Source: JAGZHZ01 sp963929865 (GTDB lineage: Bacteria > Bacillota > Clostridia > Lachnospirales > Lachnospiraceae). From it: DNA of 64,000 bases. Both the position numbers and the translations under genes were made by a program. The stretch is taken from positions 1 to 64,000 of the forward strand of contig CAWVKK010000045.1 of assembly GCA_963929865.1 (NCBI GenBank), given 5' to 3'. The notes under the pieces were generated by a model. That model made no database searches. It saw only the letters and a list, made by a program, of their open reading frames with translations, and was not told the origin of the DNA. Positions 1-8,522 of the stretch are shown here, piece by piece (position 1 is the first letter of the stretch; each line of letters starts with the position of its first letter).

Positions 1-305
1 TTTCCTCTGTAGTGTTCCAGGCGGAATCCGTTGCCGTACGGTCCTCTCATCAGAAGATTCTTTCCCGCCTGGTTTTCAAAAATCTCATTTGTCACTTTTC
101 CCACTTTTCGGATCGTCAGATCAATGTAGTCTTCTCCGATTCCGCTCACTGAGATCGGCGCTTCCCCGTATTTGGGAATGGATACCTCAAAAAACTGTCC
201 CGGGCGCACTTCCCCGACATACGCCATGCGAAACGTATATTCCGTCTTTGTATGCGGAATCACCTCTTTTATCCTCGAGGAGAAAGGCAGATATTCATTT
301 GTCAT
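1..305 (-). CDS. asrB: Anaerobic sulfite reductase subunit B, N-terminal part (cut by window edge)
   Basis: This is the first ~101 codons of a gene running off the left edge. AsrB is the FAD/NAD(P)H-binding electron-transfer subunit of the cytoplasmic dissimilatory sulfite reductase AsrABC. The translated start (MTNEYLPFSSRIKEV) leads into a ferredoxin-reductase-like beta-barrel with the segments VRPGQFFEVSIPKYGEAPIS and RGPYGNGF, typical of the flavin-binding domain of this family. Its ATG overlaps the asrA stop as ATGA, so the two are translationally coupled. AsrC would be expected just outside the window. The assignment relies on both the sequence and the asrA neighbour. Confidence 0.85.
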   Translation of the reverse strand, partial: MTNEYLPFSSRIKEVIPHTKTEYTFRMAYVGEVRPGQFFEVSIPKYGEAPISVSGIGEDYIDLTIRKVGKVTNEIFENQAGKNLLMRGPYGNGFRLEHYRG

Positions 306-1306
306 TCTTCTTCGCCCCCAATCTCTGAAAGTTTTCTCAGACATGTCAGATATGAGATATATTCCGGACAGATATTCTCACACCTGCCGCACCCGACACA
401 CATCTGATATCCGAATCTGTTTTTGAAATTTTGAATTTTATGCAGAACCTTAAAGCGCATCCTCTCTCCCTGATCTTTGCGGAAGCTGATTCCCCCTGCG
501 ATATCTGAATATCCGTCTATCTGACATGACGCCCAGACTTTGCGCCGCTCTCCCGCATTTGGGTTGTCCCTGTAGAAAATATCCTGGGTCGTAAAGCAGG
601 TGCAGGTCGGACAGACAAAATTGCAGCGCCCGCAGCCGATACACCTTCCGGAATATTCCTTCCACAGCTCGTTTGACGCGATGTCTTCCGGCAGCTTCTC
701 AGGAATCGTGACCTTTTCTTCATTTTCCCGCACAAACCGGATCTCTCTTGTCACAGGCTCCTGGGCGAATGCTTCCGCTGTTTCCTGCAGCTTTGCATCC
801 TTCCACTCCAGGTAAAGCCCGTCCTCCTCCGGATAGGCGTATCCGTCGTATTCCCGCGCGATATTCGTCCCCATGCTGGCACAGAAACACGAAGGGAAAG
901 AATGGTCGCACCCCATCAGGATGAATTTTGCGTTTTCCCTCACCGCCTGATAGTAGCTGTCCGCCGCGCCGTTTCTCAGATAGATCTCATCGAGTCTTCT
1001 GAGCGCATGGCACTCGCACGCTCTTAAAAAGACAATCCGTCTCTTCTTTTCTTCCGGAAGCTTTGTCGTCTGCTCTGTAAAATACATCATCGTGTCCGAA
1101 ATCGGAAAAATCGTCTCTTTAAAGCTGTAATCCGACTTCTGATCCCACACAATCTCATCGAAGCCATTCAGTTTTCCATACCGGATCACGTCCTGATCCG
1201 AATAGCATCCCTCGCCTGCAAACCGCTTCGGTCCGTAGATCTCATAGCTCTGGGACAGTTTTTCGAAGAGACGCTGCGCCGTCTCCTGATTCCAAATATT
1301 TCCCAT
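302..1306 (-). CDS. asrA: Anaerobic sulfite reductase subunit A (iron-sulfur protein)
   Basis: AsrA passes electrons to the siroheme subunit AsrC in NADH-dependent reduction of sulfite to sulfide. The protein has 334 residues, the normal family length. Two cysteine-rich ferredoxin-type motifs lie in the C-terminal third: CIGCGRCNFVCPTCTC near residue 222-237 and CVGCGRCENICPEY near 303-316 (numbered from the chosen start). Upstream cysteines (RACECH near 96, GCDHSFPSCFC near 132) may also bind metal. I start at the ATG at 1306 because GGAG lies 7 nt upstream; the in-frame GTG two codons earlier sits almost on that ribosome site. Only 2 nt separate it from the regulator gene before it. Confidence 0.93.
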   Translation of the reverse strand: MGNIWNQETAQRLFEKLSQSYEIYGPKRFAGEGCYSDQDVIRYGKLNGFDEIVWDQKSDYSFKETIFPISDTMMYFTEQTTKLPEEKKRRIVFLRACECHALRRLDEIYLRNGAADSYYQAVRENAKFILMGCDHSFPSCFCASMGTNIAREYDGYAYPEEDGLYLEWKDAKLQETAEAFAQEPVTREIRFVRENEEKVTIPEKLPEDIASNELWKEYSGRCIGCGRCNFVCPTCTCFTTQDIFYRDNPNAGERRKVWASCQIDGYSDIAGGISFRKDQGERMRFKVLHKIQNFKNRFGYQMCVGCGRCENICPEYISYLTCLRKLSEIGGEEE

Positions 1307-1308
1307 AG

Positions 1309-2058
1309 TCACACTCCTTTATGATTTTTTTCCTGCAAAAAATCCGCCGCCCCGCTCTCAGGCAGAGTCCCTCCGCGGTAAAACAGTGCCAGCTTGTCTG
1401 GATTCGGCAAAAAAAAGAATTTATCCCGGTAGATGACAAGCCCCTTCTGGGTCAGTCTTTTACATGCCCTCGAGACATTTTCCCGTGGCACCCCGACAAA
1501 ATCTGCCAGCAGGGTCAGGTTGAGATTCAGCTCAATCCGGATGCCCTTCTCCCATGGAATTCCGAAATCGCGCCCCAGCTTCCACAGCTTGGCAGCAATT
1601 TTTCGCTCTGTAATCATACTGCCGTTTGTATTTTTGAGCTGGTGGGAAAGCCTCCAGATATAGCGCTCGTATTCTCTCATCACTGCCTGTACCAGAGAAA
1701 AGTGAAGTGCCATCTCTCCTAAAAATTCTTTTTTCGGAATTTTCAAGACCACAGCCCTGCTTGCCGTCTCACAGAAGACAGACACAGAGCATCCGCTTAC
1801 AATCTCGTGGTTGAGCAGATGTCCTCCGCCGAGCCAGAATAAAATCTTGCGGCTGCCATGTTTTGTCAGATTGTAGATCATGACTTCCCCTTCCAGCAAA
1901 ATCCAGATATCCTCCGCTATGCTTCCCGCGCCAAACAGCAGTTCTTTCTTCTGGCAGATCCGCAGACTTCCCGCATTTAGCAGAGTCTGAACGACGTCCC
2001 TTGAAACGTTCTGAAAAAATCCCAGTTTTTGGACTTCTCCCGCTGATGTCCACTTCAT
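1309..2058 (-). CDS. Crp/Fnr-family transcriptional regulator of the asr operon
   Basis: The protein has 249 residues: an N-terminal cyclic-nucleotide-binding-type beta-barrel (about 10-120), a dimerization helix, and a C-terminal winged helix (about 150-225). The recognition helix reads RENVSRACKRL. E. coli CRP uses Arg180, Glu181 and Arg185 there to read GTGA; this protein has Arg, Glu and Arg at matching positions, plus an FNR-like Ser. FNR-type N-terminal cysteine spacing is absent, so a [4Fe-4S] oxygen sensor is not evident, although scattered cysteines occur. It is first in the operon with asrA and asrB, which suggests it controls sulfite respiration. The inducer is not visible in the sequence. 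Confidence 0.88.
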   Translation of the reverse strand: MKWTSAGEVQKLGFFQNVSRDVVQTLLNAGSLRICQKKELLFGAGSIAEDIWILLEGEVMIYNLTKHGSRKILFWLGGGHLLNHEIVSGCSVSVFCETASRAVVLKIPKKEFLGEMALHFSLVQAVMREYERYIWRLSHQLKNTNGSMITERKIAAKLWKLGRDFGIPWEKGIRIELNLNLTLLADFVGVPRENVSRACKRLTQKGLVIYRDKFFFLPNPDKLALFYRGGTLPESGAADFLQEKNHKGV

Positions 2059-2111
2059 ACATTCTCCTTCACATTAAAAGCTCTCTGGCTTTTCTTTTTT
2101 GCATTTGTTCT

Positions 2112-2140
2112 ATTATAGGATAACCTGTCGGTTCTGTCCG
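2112..2140 (-). promoter_or_regulatory. Sigma-A promoter of the crp/fnr-asrAB operon
   Basis: On the minus strand there is a -35 CGGACA (2140-2135), a 17-bp spacer and a perfect -10 TATAAT (2117-2112). Transcription should start near 2105, about 47 nt before the start codon. The -35 is weak, which fits a promoter needing an activator. Confidence 0.7.
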
Positions 2141-2153
2141 TGACGTTTATCAC
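2140..2153. promoter_or_regulatory. Crp/Fnr-type operator (GTGA-N6-TCAC)
   Basis: The 14-bp sequence GTGACGTTTATCAC is a perfect inverted repeat of GTGA half-sites with a 6-bp centre, the classic CRP-type geometry. Its centre lies about 41.5 bp upstream of the start predicted from the adjacent -10, the position of class II activator sites. The regulator encoded just downstream carries the CRP-like Arg-Glu-Arg recognition residues, so autoactivation is the simplest reading. Confidence 0.6.
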
Positions 2154-2186
2154 GCTGTATCGCCTTTTTCTCGCTTTTTTCATGCC

Positions 2187-2215
2187 TTGTCTTTTTGAGT
2201 CAAAGCAGATATAAT
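2187..2215 (+). promoter_or_regulatory. Sigma-A promoter of the LysR-exporter operon
   Basis: TTGTCT (2187-2192), a 17-bp spacer and TATAAT (2210-2215) read toward the LysR gene. The predicted start near 2222 leaves an untranslated leader of about 127 nt. It diverges from the asr promoter within the same 290-bp gap. Confidence 0.7.
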
Positions 2216-2284
2216 GGGGATGCCGGACTCAGAGCAAAAAGACATTCCTGCCAGCTTAGGCGTTCCGTCTTTTTCCCGGCGCAT

Positions 2285-2329
2285 CTGCATTTTTTGGTGC
2301 AGGATAAAAAATTTATCATAAAAAATTTA
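2285..2329 (+). promoter_or_regulatory. Inverted and direct repeats in the LysR gene leader, possible operator
   Basis: The leader holds CTGCA-N8-TGCAG (2285-2302), directly followed by GATAAA-N3-TTTATC (2303-2317) and a second copy of ATAAAAAATTTA (2304-2315 and 2318-2329). LysR-type regulators bind dyads with a T-N11-A core, often at their own promoters. The location downstream of the promoter would suit repression. Operator function is inferred. Confidence 0.3.
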
Positions 2330-2348
2330 CAGAAGAAGAGGAAGCATT

Positions 2349-3296
2349 ATGACACTGCGGCACCTTAAAATTTTTTTAGAAGTTGCAGATACCGGAACCA
2401 TGAGTACTGCGGCAAAAAACTTATACATCACTCAGCCTTCGGTCACCCAGGCGATTCATGAATTGGAAAGTCATTTTCACGTACTCTTATTTGAGCGTCT
2501 TTCCAAAAAGCTGTACATCACAGAGGCGGGAAAGCTCTTTTACGGATACGCCAGACAGGTCGTCTCCCAGTACGAGCAGCTCGAAGCCCATATGGCAGAC
2601 CATTTTCTCACGGAGACAGTCCGGATGGGAGCTACGATTTCGGTCGGCGGAAGCATTCTCCCCGACCTGATCAACCAGTTTCACGCGAAAAATCCCTGCG
2701 CGAACCTTTTTGTCCGCGTCACCAACACACGGGACGTGGAGAGGAAGCTGCTGAATATGGAGCTCGACGTAGGTCTGGTGGAGGGGACGGTAAAAAGCCC
2801 GGATCTCGTCTCCATTCCCATGATCCCGGATTTTCTTGTGCTTGTCTGCCACAAGGATCACCCTTTTGCGCAAAAAAAAGTTCTCTACACGCATGAGCTG
2901 AAAGATCAGCCTTTTGCGGTGAGAGAACCCGGGAGCGGGACGCGCGAACTGTTTGAACAGTATCTCGAGCAGTACCATATCCCCATTCAGACTGTTTTAG
3001 AGGGAAACACCCCGGAGACGCTGAAAAACGCCGTGATCCACAATCAGGCGCTCTCTGTCCTGTCCTTTCGTCTGATTGAGAAGGAACTCAGACAGGGGCT
3101 GGTCCATATTTTTACGCCCGCAGAGCATAACTGGAACCGCTCCTTTAGCTTTGTCTACCACAAGGATAAATTTTTAAGCACATCGATCCTCTCTCTGAAA
3201 GGCCTGATAAAGGAATACGGGGAACATGAAAATTTAAGCGAGGTGGAAGCCGCCAGCCTGATCGCCGATCCGGCATCTTTTCCGCCGCCGCGCTGA
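2349..3296 (+). CDS. LysR-family transcriptional regulator
   Basis: The protein has 315 residues. Residues 1-60 form the LysR winged helix (MTLRHLKIFLEVADTGTMST, then ITQPSVTQAIHELE), and residues ~90-300 form the two-lobed effector-binding domain with MELDVGLVEG and the later VREPGSGTRELFE. These match the CysB/CbbR-like layout. It is the first gene of a co-directional unit with the two exporter genes 55 nt downstream, so it most likely controls amino acid or dicarboxylate efflux. The effector cannot be read from sequence. The start follows GAGGAAG at a normal distance. Confidence 0.9.
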   Translation: MTLRHLKIFLEVADTGTMSTAAKNLYITQPSVTQAIHELESHFHVLLFERLSKKLYITEAGKLFYGYARQVVSQYEQLEAHMADHFLTETVRMGATISVGGSILPDLINQFHAKNPCANLFVRVTNTRDVERKLLNMELDVGLVEGTVKSPDLVSIPMIPDFLVLVCHKDHPFAQKKVLYTHELKDQPFAVREPGSGTRELFEQYLEQYHIPIQTVLEGNTPETLKNAVIHNQALSVLSFRLIEKELRQGLVHIFTPAEHNWNRSFSFVYHKDKFLSTSILSLKGLIKEYGEHENLSEVEAASLIADPASFPPPR

Positions 3297-3351
3297 CCGC
3301 GCGTACACTTCGAACTGTAAAACCACGTAAAACCACGGAGGTTATCTGCAC

Positions 3352-4149
3352 ATGGAATGCCACTCTCACTCCAAAAGTTCCATCGACTATCACCTGATCG
3401 CCGACACGGCGATGCTGGCGGGCGAGATTATGCTCAAAGCCGGCGCTGAGACGTGCCGCGTGGAGGATACGATGATCCGCATCCTGAAGACGGCTTGCTT
3501 TGACCGGTGCGACGCTTTCGTCGTCCCAACCGGCATCCTGCTCACGCTGGAAGACTGGAAAACCGGGACAATCAGCCTTAACAGGAGAATCGGAGAAAAA
3601 TGCACCAATCTCGGAAATATCGAGAAGGTCAACGATATCTCCAGAAAATACTGCCGCCGGGAGCTTACGCTTAAGGAAACGTTTCACCTGCTGAAGACCA
3701 TGCAGCCCGTCTCGTACCCGCGCTGGGTCACAAATCTCGCCACAATCGTCTGCGGTCCCTGTTTTGTCCTGATTTTGGGCGGTGCCTGCACGGAGCTTCT
3801 CCTCGCCGCCTTCCACGGGCTTTTTATCATTCTGGGCAGGAGGCTCAGCCAGACTCTGGGCATCAACACGTTTGTGCCGAATCTGCTTTCCGGCTGCCTG
3901 ATCGCCTTTACAAGCGCCCTCTTTCAGCGCCTCTTCTGCGAAAGTCTGCTCCTGGAGCCTCTGATCACCGGCTCCGTCATGGTTCTGCTGCCGGGCGTGG
4001 CGATGACAACCGGCATCCGGGACACGCTTGAGGGCGATTTTATGTCGGGAGGGGCCAGAATCATCGAAGCCTTTGTGACCGCCGCGTCCATCGCGGTCGG
4101 AATCGGAGCCGGTCTTTCCGGCTGCCGCGTTATCTTTTCCCTTTTTTAG
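3352..4149 (+). CDS. ThrE/YjjP-type exporter, large subunit (N-terminal ThrE domain)
   Basis: The protein has 265 residues and matches the ThrE-type threonine/serine exporter domain (PF06738). A cytoplasmic region (about 1-115) begins DYHLIADTAMLAGEIMLKAG and includes the family motif GAETCRVEDTM. About five hydrophobic helices follow. In actinobacteria ThrE is one fused protein exporting Thr and Ser; in E. coli the split pair YjjP-YjjB exports succinate. The substrate here is therefore open. A strong ribosome site (GGAGG) precedes the ATG, and the partner gene follows 11 nt later. Confidence 0.85.
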   Translation: MECHSHSKSSIDYHLIADTAMLAGEIMLKAGAETCRVEDTMIRILKTACFDRCDAFVVPTGILLTLEDWKTGTISLNRRIGEKCTNLGNIEKVNDISRKYCRRELTLKETFHLLKTMQPVSYPRWVTNLATIVCGPCFVLILGGACTELLLAAFHGLFIILGRRLSQTLGINTFVPNLLSGCLIAFTSALFQRLFCESLLLEPLITGSVMVLLPGVAMTTGIRDTLEGDFMSGGARIIEAFVTAASIAVGIGAGLSGCRVIFSLF

Positions 4150-4160
4150 GAGGAATTACT

Positions 4161-4595
4161 ATGATCCTGCTTCACGCGCTCGGAGCGTACGGCTCTGTCC
4201 TTGCCCTGTGCATTATTTTTTGTGTCCCTGTCAAATATTTAAATCTCTCCGGGATCGTCGGAACGGTCGGGTGGCTGATCTATATCGTATTAGCCGAGCG
4301 TATCCCGGGCGAAATGCTGTCCATGTTTTTTGCCGCGCTTGTCGTCTCCGTGATCTCCCATCTCTTTGCGAGGTGGAAAAAGGCTCCCGTCACCTTGTTT
4401 CTGATCCCCGGTATTCTGCCGCTCGTCCCCGGAGTCGGGATGTATCGGATTGTCTATTCTCTCATGGTCGAGGAAGGCCAGACCGATATGGCTTCCTATT
4501 ATCTCGCCTACACGCTTCAGATGGCGGGGATCATCGCCATCGCAATTTTCATCACAGATACTTTTTTTAAAATTCTCTCCCGCCGTCCGCGCTGA
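4161..4595 (+). CDS. ThrE/YjjB-type exporter, small subunit (ThrE_2 domain)
   Basis: This is a small hydrophobic protein of 144 residues with about four membrane helices, matching the C-terminal ThrE_2 domain (PF12821, YjjB type). Typical segments are FFAALVVSVISHLFAR and LIPGILPLVPGVGMYR, the latter close to the conserved PGxxPLVPG motif. It should work only with the preceding YjjP-like subunit. The ATG follows AGGAGG by a normal distance. It ends 136 bp from the convergent opp operon. Confidence 0.85.
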   Translation: MILLHALGAYGSVLALCIIFCVPVKYLNLSGIVGTVGWLIYIVLAERIPGEMLSMFFAALVVSVISHLFARWKKAPVTLFLIPGILPLVPGVGMYRIVYSLMVEEGQTDMASYYLAYTLQMAGIIAIAIFITDTFFKILSRRPR

Positions 4596-4642
4596 GCACA
4601 CCGCCCCCGCTTTCCAGACAGCGCCCACTGCCGCAGACAGCA

Positions 4643-4681
4643 AAAGGCAAAGACCTGACAGTCTCTGCCCTTTGAATTTAG
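4643..4681. terminator. Possible bidirectional terminator between yjjB and oppF
   Basis: A stem AAAGGCA/TGCCCTTT with one bulge, closed further by GAC/GTC, lies between the converging operons. The flanking U-runs are short (TTTTGC on the minus side), so this is a weak call. Confidence 0.3.
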
Positions 4682-4731
4682 AAAAGATAAGCGCCGCTTT
4701 TTCTTTTTTCTCTGTCTTTTCTGTCTCCGTT

Positions 4732-5709
4732 TCAGACAATGCTCTCATACAGATGGCACGCGACGCGGTGTCCCGGTTCCGCCTCTCTGAGGATCGGCTC
4801 TTCCTCCCGGCACTGTTTTGTGGCGTGCGGACATCTCGGCGCGAACTTGCACCCCGTCTTTGTCCTTTTCTGTTCCCCGTAATCCGGCACGATCGCATCC
4901 AGACTCTTGACTCTCGGATCCGGAACTAAGATGGAAGAGATCAGCATCTTTGTGTACGGGTGGAGCGGATTGGCATACAATTTTTCAGAAGAGGAAATCT
5001 CTAAAATATTTCCCAGATACATAACCCCGATTTCATCGCAGATCTTTTGTACAACCTGGAGCTGATGGCTGATAAAGAGGTACGTCAGCTCATACTTTTC
5101 CTGCAGTTCTTCAAGCATCGCTACGATCTGCGCCTGCAAAGACACATCCAGCGCCGAAATCGGCTCATCGCACAGGACAAAGCTTGGCTGAATGGACAAT
5201 GCTCTTGCGATGGAAATGCGCTGTCTTTGTCCGCCGCTGAATTCATGCGGATATTTTAGGAGATCCTTTTGCTCCAAACCTACGATCTGAATCATCTCCT
5301 TGGCGCGTTCTTTTCTCTCCGCTTTTGTGTACAGATTATGGATCTCCATCGGCTCGCAGATAATATCCATAACGGTCTGGCTCGGGTCGAGGGAAGAGTA
5401 GGGATCCTGGAACACGGACTGCATTTTCTTTCGAATCGGGAGCAGCTCTTTCTCCTTTTTCTGCCCGATTTCCTCACCCTCAAAGTAAATTTCTCCTCCT
5501 GTCAGCGGATGATAGCGCAAAATCGCTTTTCCGACTGTCGACTTTCCGCTTCCCGATTCCCCGACAAGACCGAACGTTTTTCCCTTTTCAATGGAAAAGG
5601 TGACGTGATCTACAGCTTTTAGCCAGTTTGACCGGAAAGAAAACGGCTGATCCGATTTTATCTTAAAATGAACCTGCAAATCTTTTACTTCAATTAAATG
5701 TTCTGACAT
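4732..5709 (-). CDS. oppF: Oligopeptide ABC transporter ATP-binding protein OppF
   Basis: This ATPase of 325 residues energizes peptide import together with OppD. Walker A is GESGSGKS, the signature is FSGGQRQRISIARAL and Walker B runs into CDEPISALD. The C-terminal extension contains the KFAPRCP-type cysteine motif of Opp/Dpp ATPases. I place the start at the ATG at 5709, which has AGGGGG 8 nt upstream; the in-frame ATG 24 nt earlier has no ribosome site. It overlaps the end of oppD by 16 nt. Confidence 0.9.
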   Translation of the reverse strand: MSEHLIEVKDLQVHFKIKSDQPFSFRSNWLKAVDHVTFSIEKGKTFGLVGESGSGKSTVGKAILRYHPLTGGEIYFEGEEIGQKKEKELLPIRKKMQSVFQDPYSSLDPSQTVMDIICEPMEIHNLYTKAERKERAKEMIQIVGLEQKDLLKYPHEFSGGQRQRISIARALSIQPSFVLCDEPISALDVSLQAQIVAMLEELQEKYELTYLFISHQLQVVQKICDEIGVMYLGNILEISSSEKLYANPLHPYTKMLISSILVPDPRVKSLDAIVPDYGEQKRTKTGCKFAPRCPHATKQCREEEPILREAEPGHRVACHLYESIV

Positions 5710-6671
5710 GATTCGATCCCCCTGACATGGCATAATACGAAATGCCCTTTCTCTGCCTCATATTGCTTTGGCAGCGATCTGGCGCATTCCTCCGAAGCGT
5801 GGCGGCATCTGCGGTAAAATGGACACAGCCCGTCTGCTCCGTCTTCTGAGACGTTTCTCTCCAGGAACTGCACCATCTTTTCGTTTCCTACCTTTGGCAT
5901 ACTGGCGATGAGCGCCTGCGTATACGGGTGGCACGGGCGGTAAAAAATATCCTCCGCGCTCCCCTGTTCTACTACGTACCCTCCGCACATTACCGCAATT
6001 CGGGAGCACATCTGCGCTACGACTCCCAGGTCGTGCGTGATGATAATCACGCTCATCCCTGTTTTTTTCTGGAGGTCTCTGATCAGGTGAAGAATCTGTG
6101 CCTGGATGGTCACGTCGAGCGCTGTCGTCGGCTCGTCCGCAATCATCAGCTTCGGGTTGCTGCTCATTGCCATGGCAATCATAACTCTCTGGCGCATTCC
6201 TCCCGACAGCTCATGGGGATAGCTTTTCATGCGCTTTCTCGCCTCTGCGATTCCCACAGAGGTCAGAAGCTCCACAGATTTTTCATACGCTTCTTTTTTT
6301 GACATATTGCTGTGAAGCCTCAGAAGTTCGATCATCTTAGATCCAATCGTATATACCGGATTCAGGGCGGAAAGAGAATCCTGGAACACGATAGAAATAT
6401 CCTTTCCCCGGATCTCCCTTAACTCTTTTTCCTTTTTTTCAAGAATGGACTCTCCCTGAAACACGACAGAGCCTCCGATGATCTTGCAGTTTTCCGGTCC
6501 CAGCTTCAGGATCGATTTTGTCGCCACGCTCTTTCCGCTTCCCGACTCTCCTACAATGCCGAACACTTCTCCTTCATCTACATAAAAGCTTGCATTTTTG
6601 ACCGCTTTTGTCTCTCCCAAATCTCCATAGAAGGAAACAGCCAGATCTTTCACTTCTAATAAATGTTCCAT
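5694..6671 (-). CDS. oppD: Oligopeptide ABC transporter ATP-binding protein OppD
   Basis: The protein has 325 residues with Walker A GESGSGKS, signature LSGGMRQRVMIAMAM, Walker B into ADEPTTALD, and H-loop ITHDLGVV. The C-terminal segment CPFYRRCRHASEECA is the cysteine-rich oligopeptide-transporter extension (oligo_HPY). With OppF it forms the hetero-dimeric ATPase below OppB/OppC. It starts 11 nt after oppC. Confidence 0.92.
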   Translation of the reverse strand: MEHLLEVKDLAVSFYGDLGETKAVKNASFYVDEGEVFGIVGESGSGKSVATKSILKLGPENCKIIGGSVVFQGESILEKKEKELREIRGKDISIVFQDSLSALNPVYTIGSKMIELLRLHSNMSKKEAYEKSVELLTSVGIAEARKRMKSYPHELSGGMRQRVMIAMAMSSNPKLMIADEPTTALDVTIQAQILHLIRDLQKKTGMSVIIITHDLGVVAQMCSRIAVMCGGYVVEQGSAEDIFYRPCHPYTQALIASMPKVGNEKMVQFLERNVSEDGADGLCPFYRRCRHASEECARSLPKQYEAEKGHFVLCHVRGIESCQNI

Positions 6672-6682
6672 TTCTTTCCCTC

Positions 6683-7525
6683 CTATTTTGGTTCAAATAC
6701 TTTTCTTAACACTTCGCCCAGATAGTTAAAGCTGATAACCGTCAGCAAAATCAGCAGACCCGGGAAAATTGCAAGATGCGGCGCGTTTGTGATATAGCGC
6801 TGCGCGTTGCTCAGCATACTTCCCCAGGAAGCCTGCGGCGGACGTATTCCCAGACCAAAGAAGCTCAGCGCCGATTCCATCAGGATGGCGGAAGCGATAT
6901 TCATCGTGGCCGCCACGATCACAGTGGGCATAATGTTCGGCAGAATATGCTTCACAATGATTTTTCCTTTGCTCTGTCCTGAGACGCGGCTGTAGACTAC
7001 ATACTCTCTTTCTTTCAGCGACATCGTCTCGCCTCTGACGATACGGGCGATATTCATCCACGTCAAAAATCCAATGATTAAAATGACATTTTGAATGCCC
7101 GGCTTCAGATATGCGTTCATGACAACCATGATCAAAAAAGTGGGCAGACTCATCAGGGCGTCGACAAGGCGCATCAGCACCGCGTCCACCTTTCCTCCGA
7201 CAAATCCGCTGACAGATCCGACGATCACTCCGATCGCAGTCGACAAAACCATGGCCATAAAGCCGACTAAAAGCGACGCGCGCCCTCCGTACAGACATCT
7301 TGCCAGATAATCGCGTCCCATATCGTCTGTTCCAAACGGATGCGCCAGACATGGCTTGACAAGCCGCTCCGTCACACTGATCGCATTAGGATCAACCGGA
7401 TATAAAAAGGCAAAAATGGAAGCCAGCGAAAACAGAATAATCACAATCAGTCCTACAATGGCAAGCTTGTTTGTCTTAAATCCCAGTTTCAGATTTTTTA
7501 CCAAATTTTCTCTCATCTTCCCCAC
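6683..7525 (-). CDS. oppC: Oligopeptide ABC transporter permease OppC
   Basis: The permease has 280 residues. An N-terminal cytoplasmic stretch and first membrane helix are followed by the BPD_transp_1 domain with about five helices. The ATPase-contacting EAA-type loop is around RVSGQSKGKIIVKHILPNI, and the conserved SALSFFGLGIRPPQASWG follows. HPFGTDDMGRDYLARCLYG is the typical OppC/DppC segment after the first periplasmic loop. It sits 3 nt after oppB in the same frame of transcription. Confidence 0.92.
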   Translation of the reverse strand: MGKMRENLVKNLKLGFKTNKLAIVGLIVIILFSLASIFAFLYPVDPNAISVTERLVKPCLAHPFGTDDMGRDYLARCLYGGRASLLVGFMAMVLSTAIGVIVGSVSGFVGGKVDAVLMRLVDALMSLPTFLIMVVMNAYLKPGIQNVILIIGFLTWMNIARIVRGETMSLKEREYVVYSRVSGQSKGKIIVKHILPNIMPTVIVAATMNIASAILMESALSFFGLGIRPPQASWGSMLSNAQRYITNAPHLAIFPGLLILLTVISFNYLGEVLRKVFEPK

Positions 7526-7528
7526 CTC

Positions 7529-8479
7529 CTAATTTTTCGCAATACGGATGCGAGGATCTACGATGCTGTAGCAGATGTCTGCCAGCAGGTTTCCGATTAC
7601 GATTAAAAGCGCTGTAAACATAGTGATTCCCATGATCAGCGGATAGTCAAACTGTGTGACGGCCGTCACCGCAAGCTGTCCTGTTCCTGGCCACGCGAAC
7701 ACCTGCTCTGTGATGATCGCTCCGGACACAACGCTTTGCAGGCTCATTCCAAGCACAGTGATCATCGGCAGAATCGCATTTTTTAAAACATGGCGGAATA
7801 AAATTCCTCTCTCGCTCATTCCATACGCTCTCTGAACGGTTACATAATCGCTTGAGAGTTCCGTGATCGTGCTGCTGCGGATATAGCGGGTATACTGCGC
7901 CACATTCTGAAACGTCAGGACAGCGCACGGCATGATCAGATGGAGGATTAAATCCCAAAGAGAATCGACGCCGTCTGTCCTCATGCCGATGCTCGGCAGC
8001 AGCCCCAGCGTTACGCTCAGCCAGTAGATGAGGAGAATTCCGAACCAGAATGTCGGGATTGAAATTCCGACAAACGAGAGAATACTCGTAATTTTATCCC
8101 AGAATTTATTTTTATGCTTTCCTGTGTACAGCCCGATCGGGATCGCCAAAATGACGGACAGCACCAGGCTGGTCCCCATCAGAAGAATGGTCGCCGGAAG
8201 GCGTTCCAAAATCTGTGTCAGGACGGGGCGCTTATTCATCAGGGAATTTCCAAAATTTCCCTGCAGAATATTTTTCAGCCAGATTACATACTGTTCCACC
8301 ATCGGCTTGTTTAATCCCAGATCTTCCCGCAGCTGTTCAATATATTCCTCGCTCATATTCGGTTCCACATACGTCATGACCGGATCTCCCGGAGCTGCTT
8401 TTGTCAGTGCAAAGCAGAGTATGGATACCAGAAACATAATCAGAACCGACTGAGCAAGCCTGTTTCCTATTCTTTTCAT
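7529..8479 (-). CDS. oppB: Oligopeptide ABC transporter permease OppB
   Basis: The protein has 316 residues from the chosen ATG at 8479, which follows AGGAGAG. The earlier in-frame ATG (8566) would add 29 residues and lies within the attenuator hairpin. It has six predicted membrane helices, N-terminal TKAAPGDPVMTY (family motif GDP), and the loop QRAYGMSERGILFRHVLKNA that docks with the ATPases. It forms the channel with OppC. It is separated from oppA by a 141-nt gap holding a terminator-like hairpin. Confidence 0.92.
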   Translation of the reverse strand: MKRIGNRLAQSVLIMFLVSILCFALTKAAPGDPVMTYVEPNMSEEYIEQLREDLGLNKPMVEQYVIWLKNILQGNFGNSLMNKRPVLTQILERLPATILLMGTSLVLSVILAIPIGLYTGKHKNKFWDKITSILSFVGISIPTFWFGILLIYWLSVTLGLLPSIGMRTDGVDSLWDLILHLIMPCAVLTFQNVAQYTRYIRSSTITELSSDYVTVQRAYGMSERGILFRHVLKNAILPMITVLGMSLQSVVSGAIITEQVFAWPGTGQLAVTAVTQFDYPLIMGITMFTALLIVIGNLLADICYSIVDPRIRIAKN

Positions 8480-8522
8480 TTTTTCTCTCCTGTCTTTTTG
8501 AACGTAAAAAAGCGTTATGCGC

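Noticed and set aside
2220..2325. Short frame starting at the predicted transcription start before the LysR gene
   Set aside because: No ribosome site is possible this near the start, and the frame overlaps repeats that look regulatory. Leaderless translation cannot be shown.
3145..3816. 223-codon frame on the minus strand opposite the LysR and ThrE-type genes
   Set aside because: It spans the end of one good gene and the start of another, has no recognisable motif, and its composition is that of a shadow frame.
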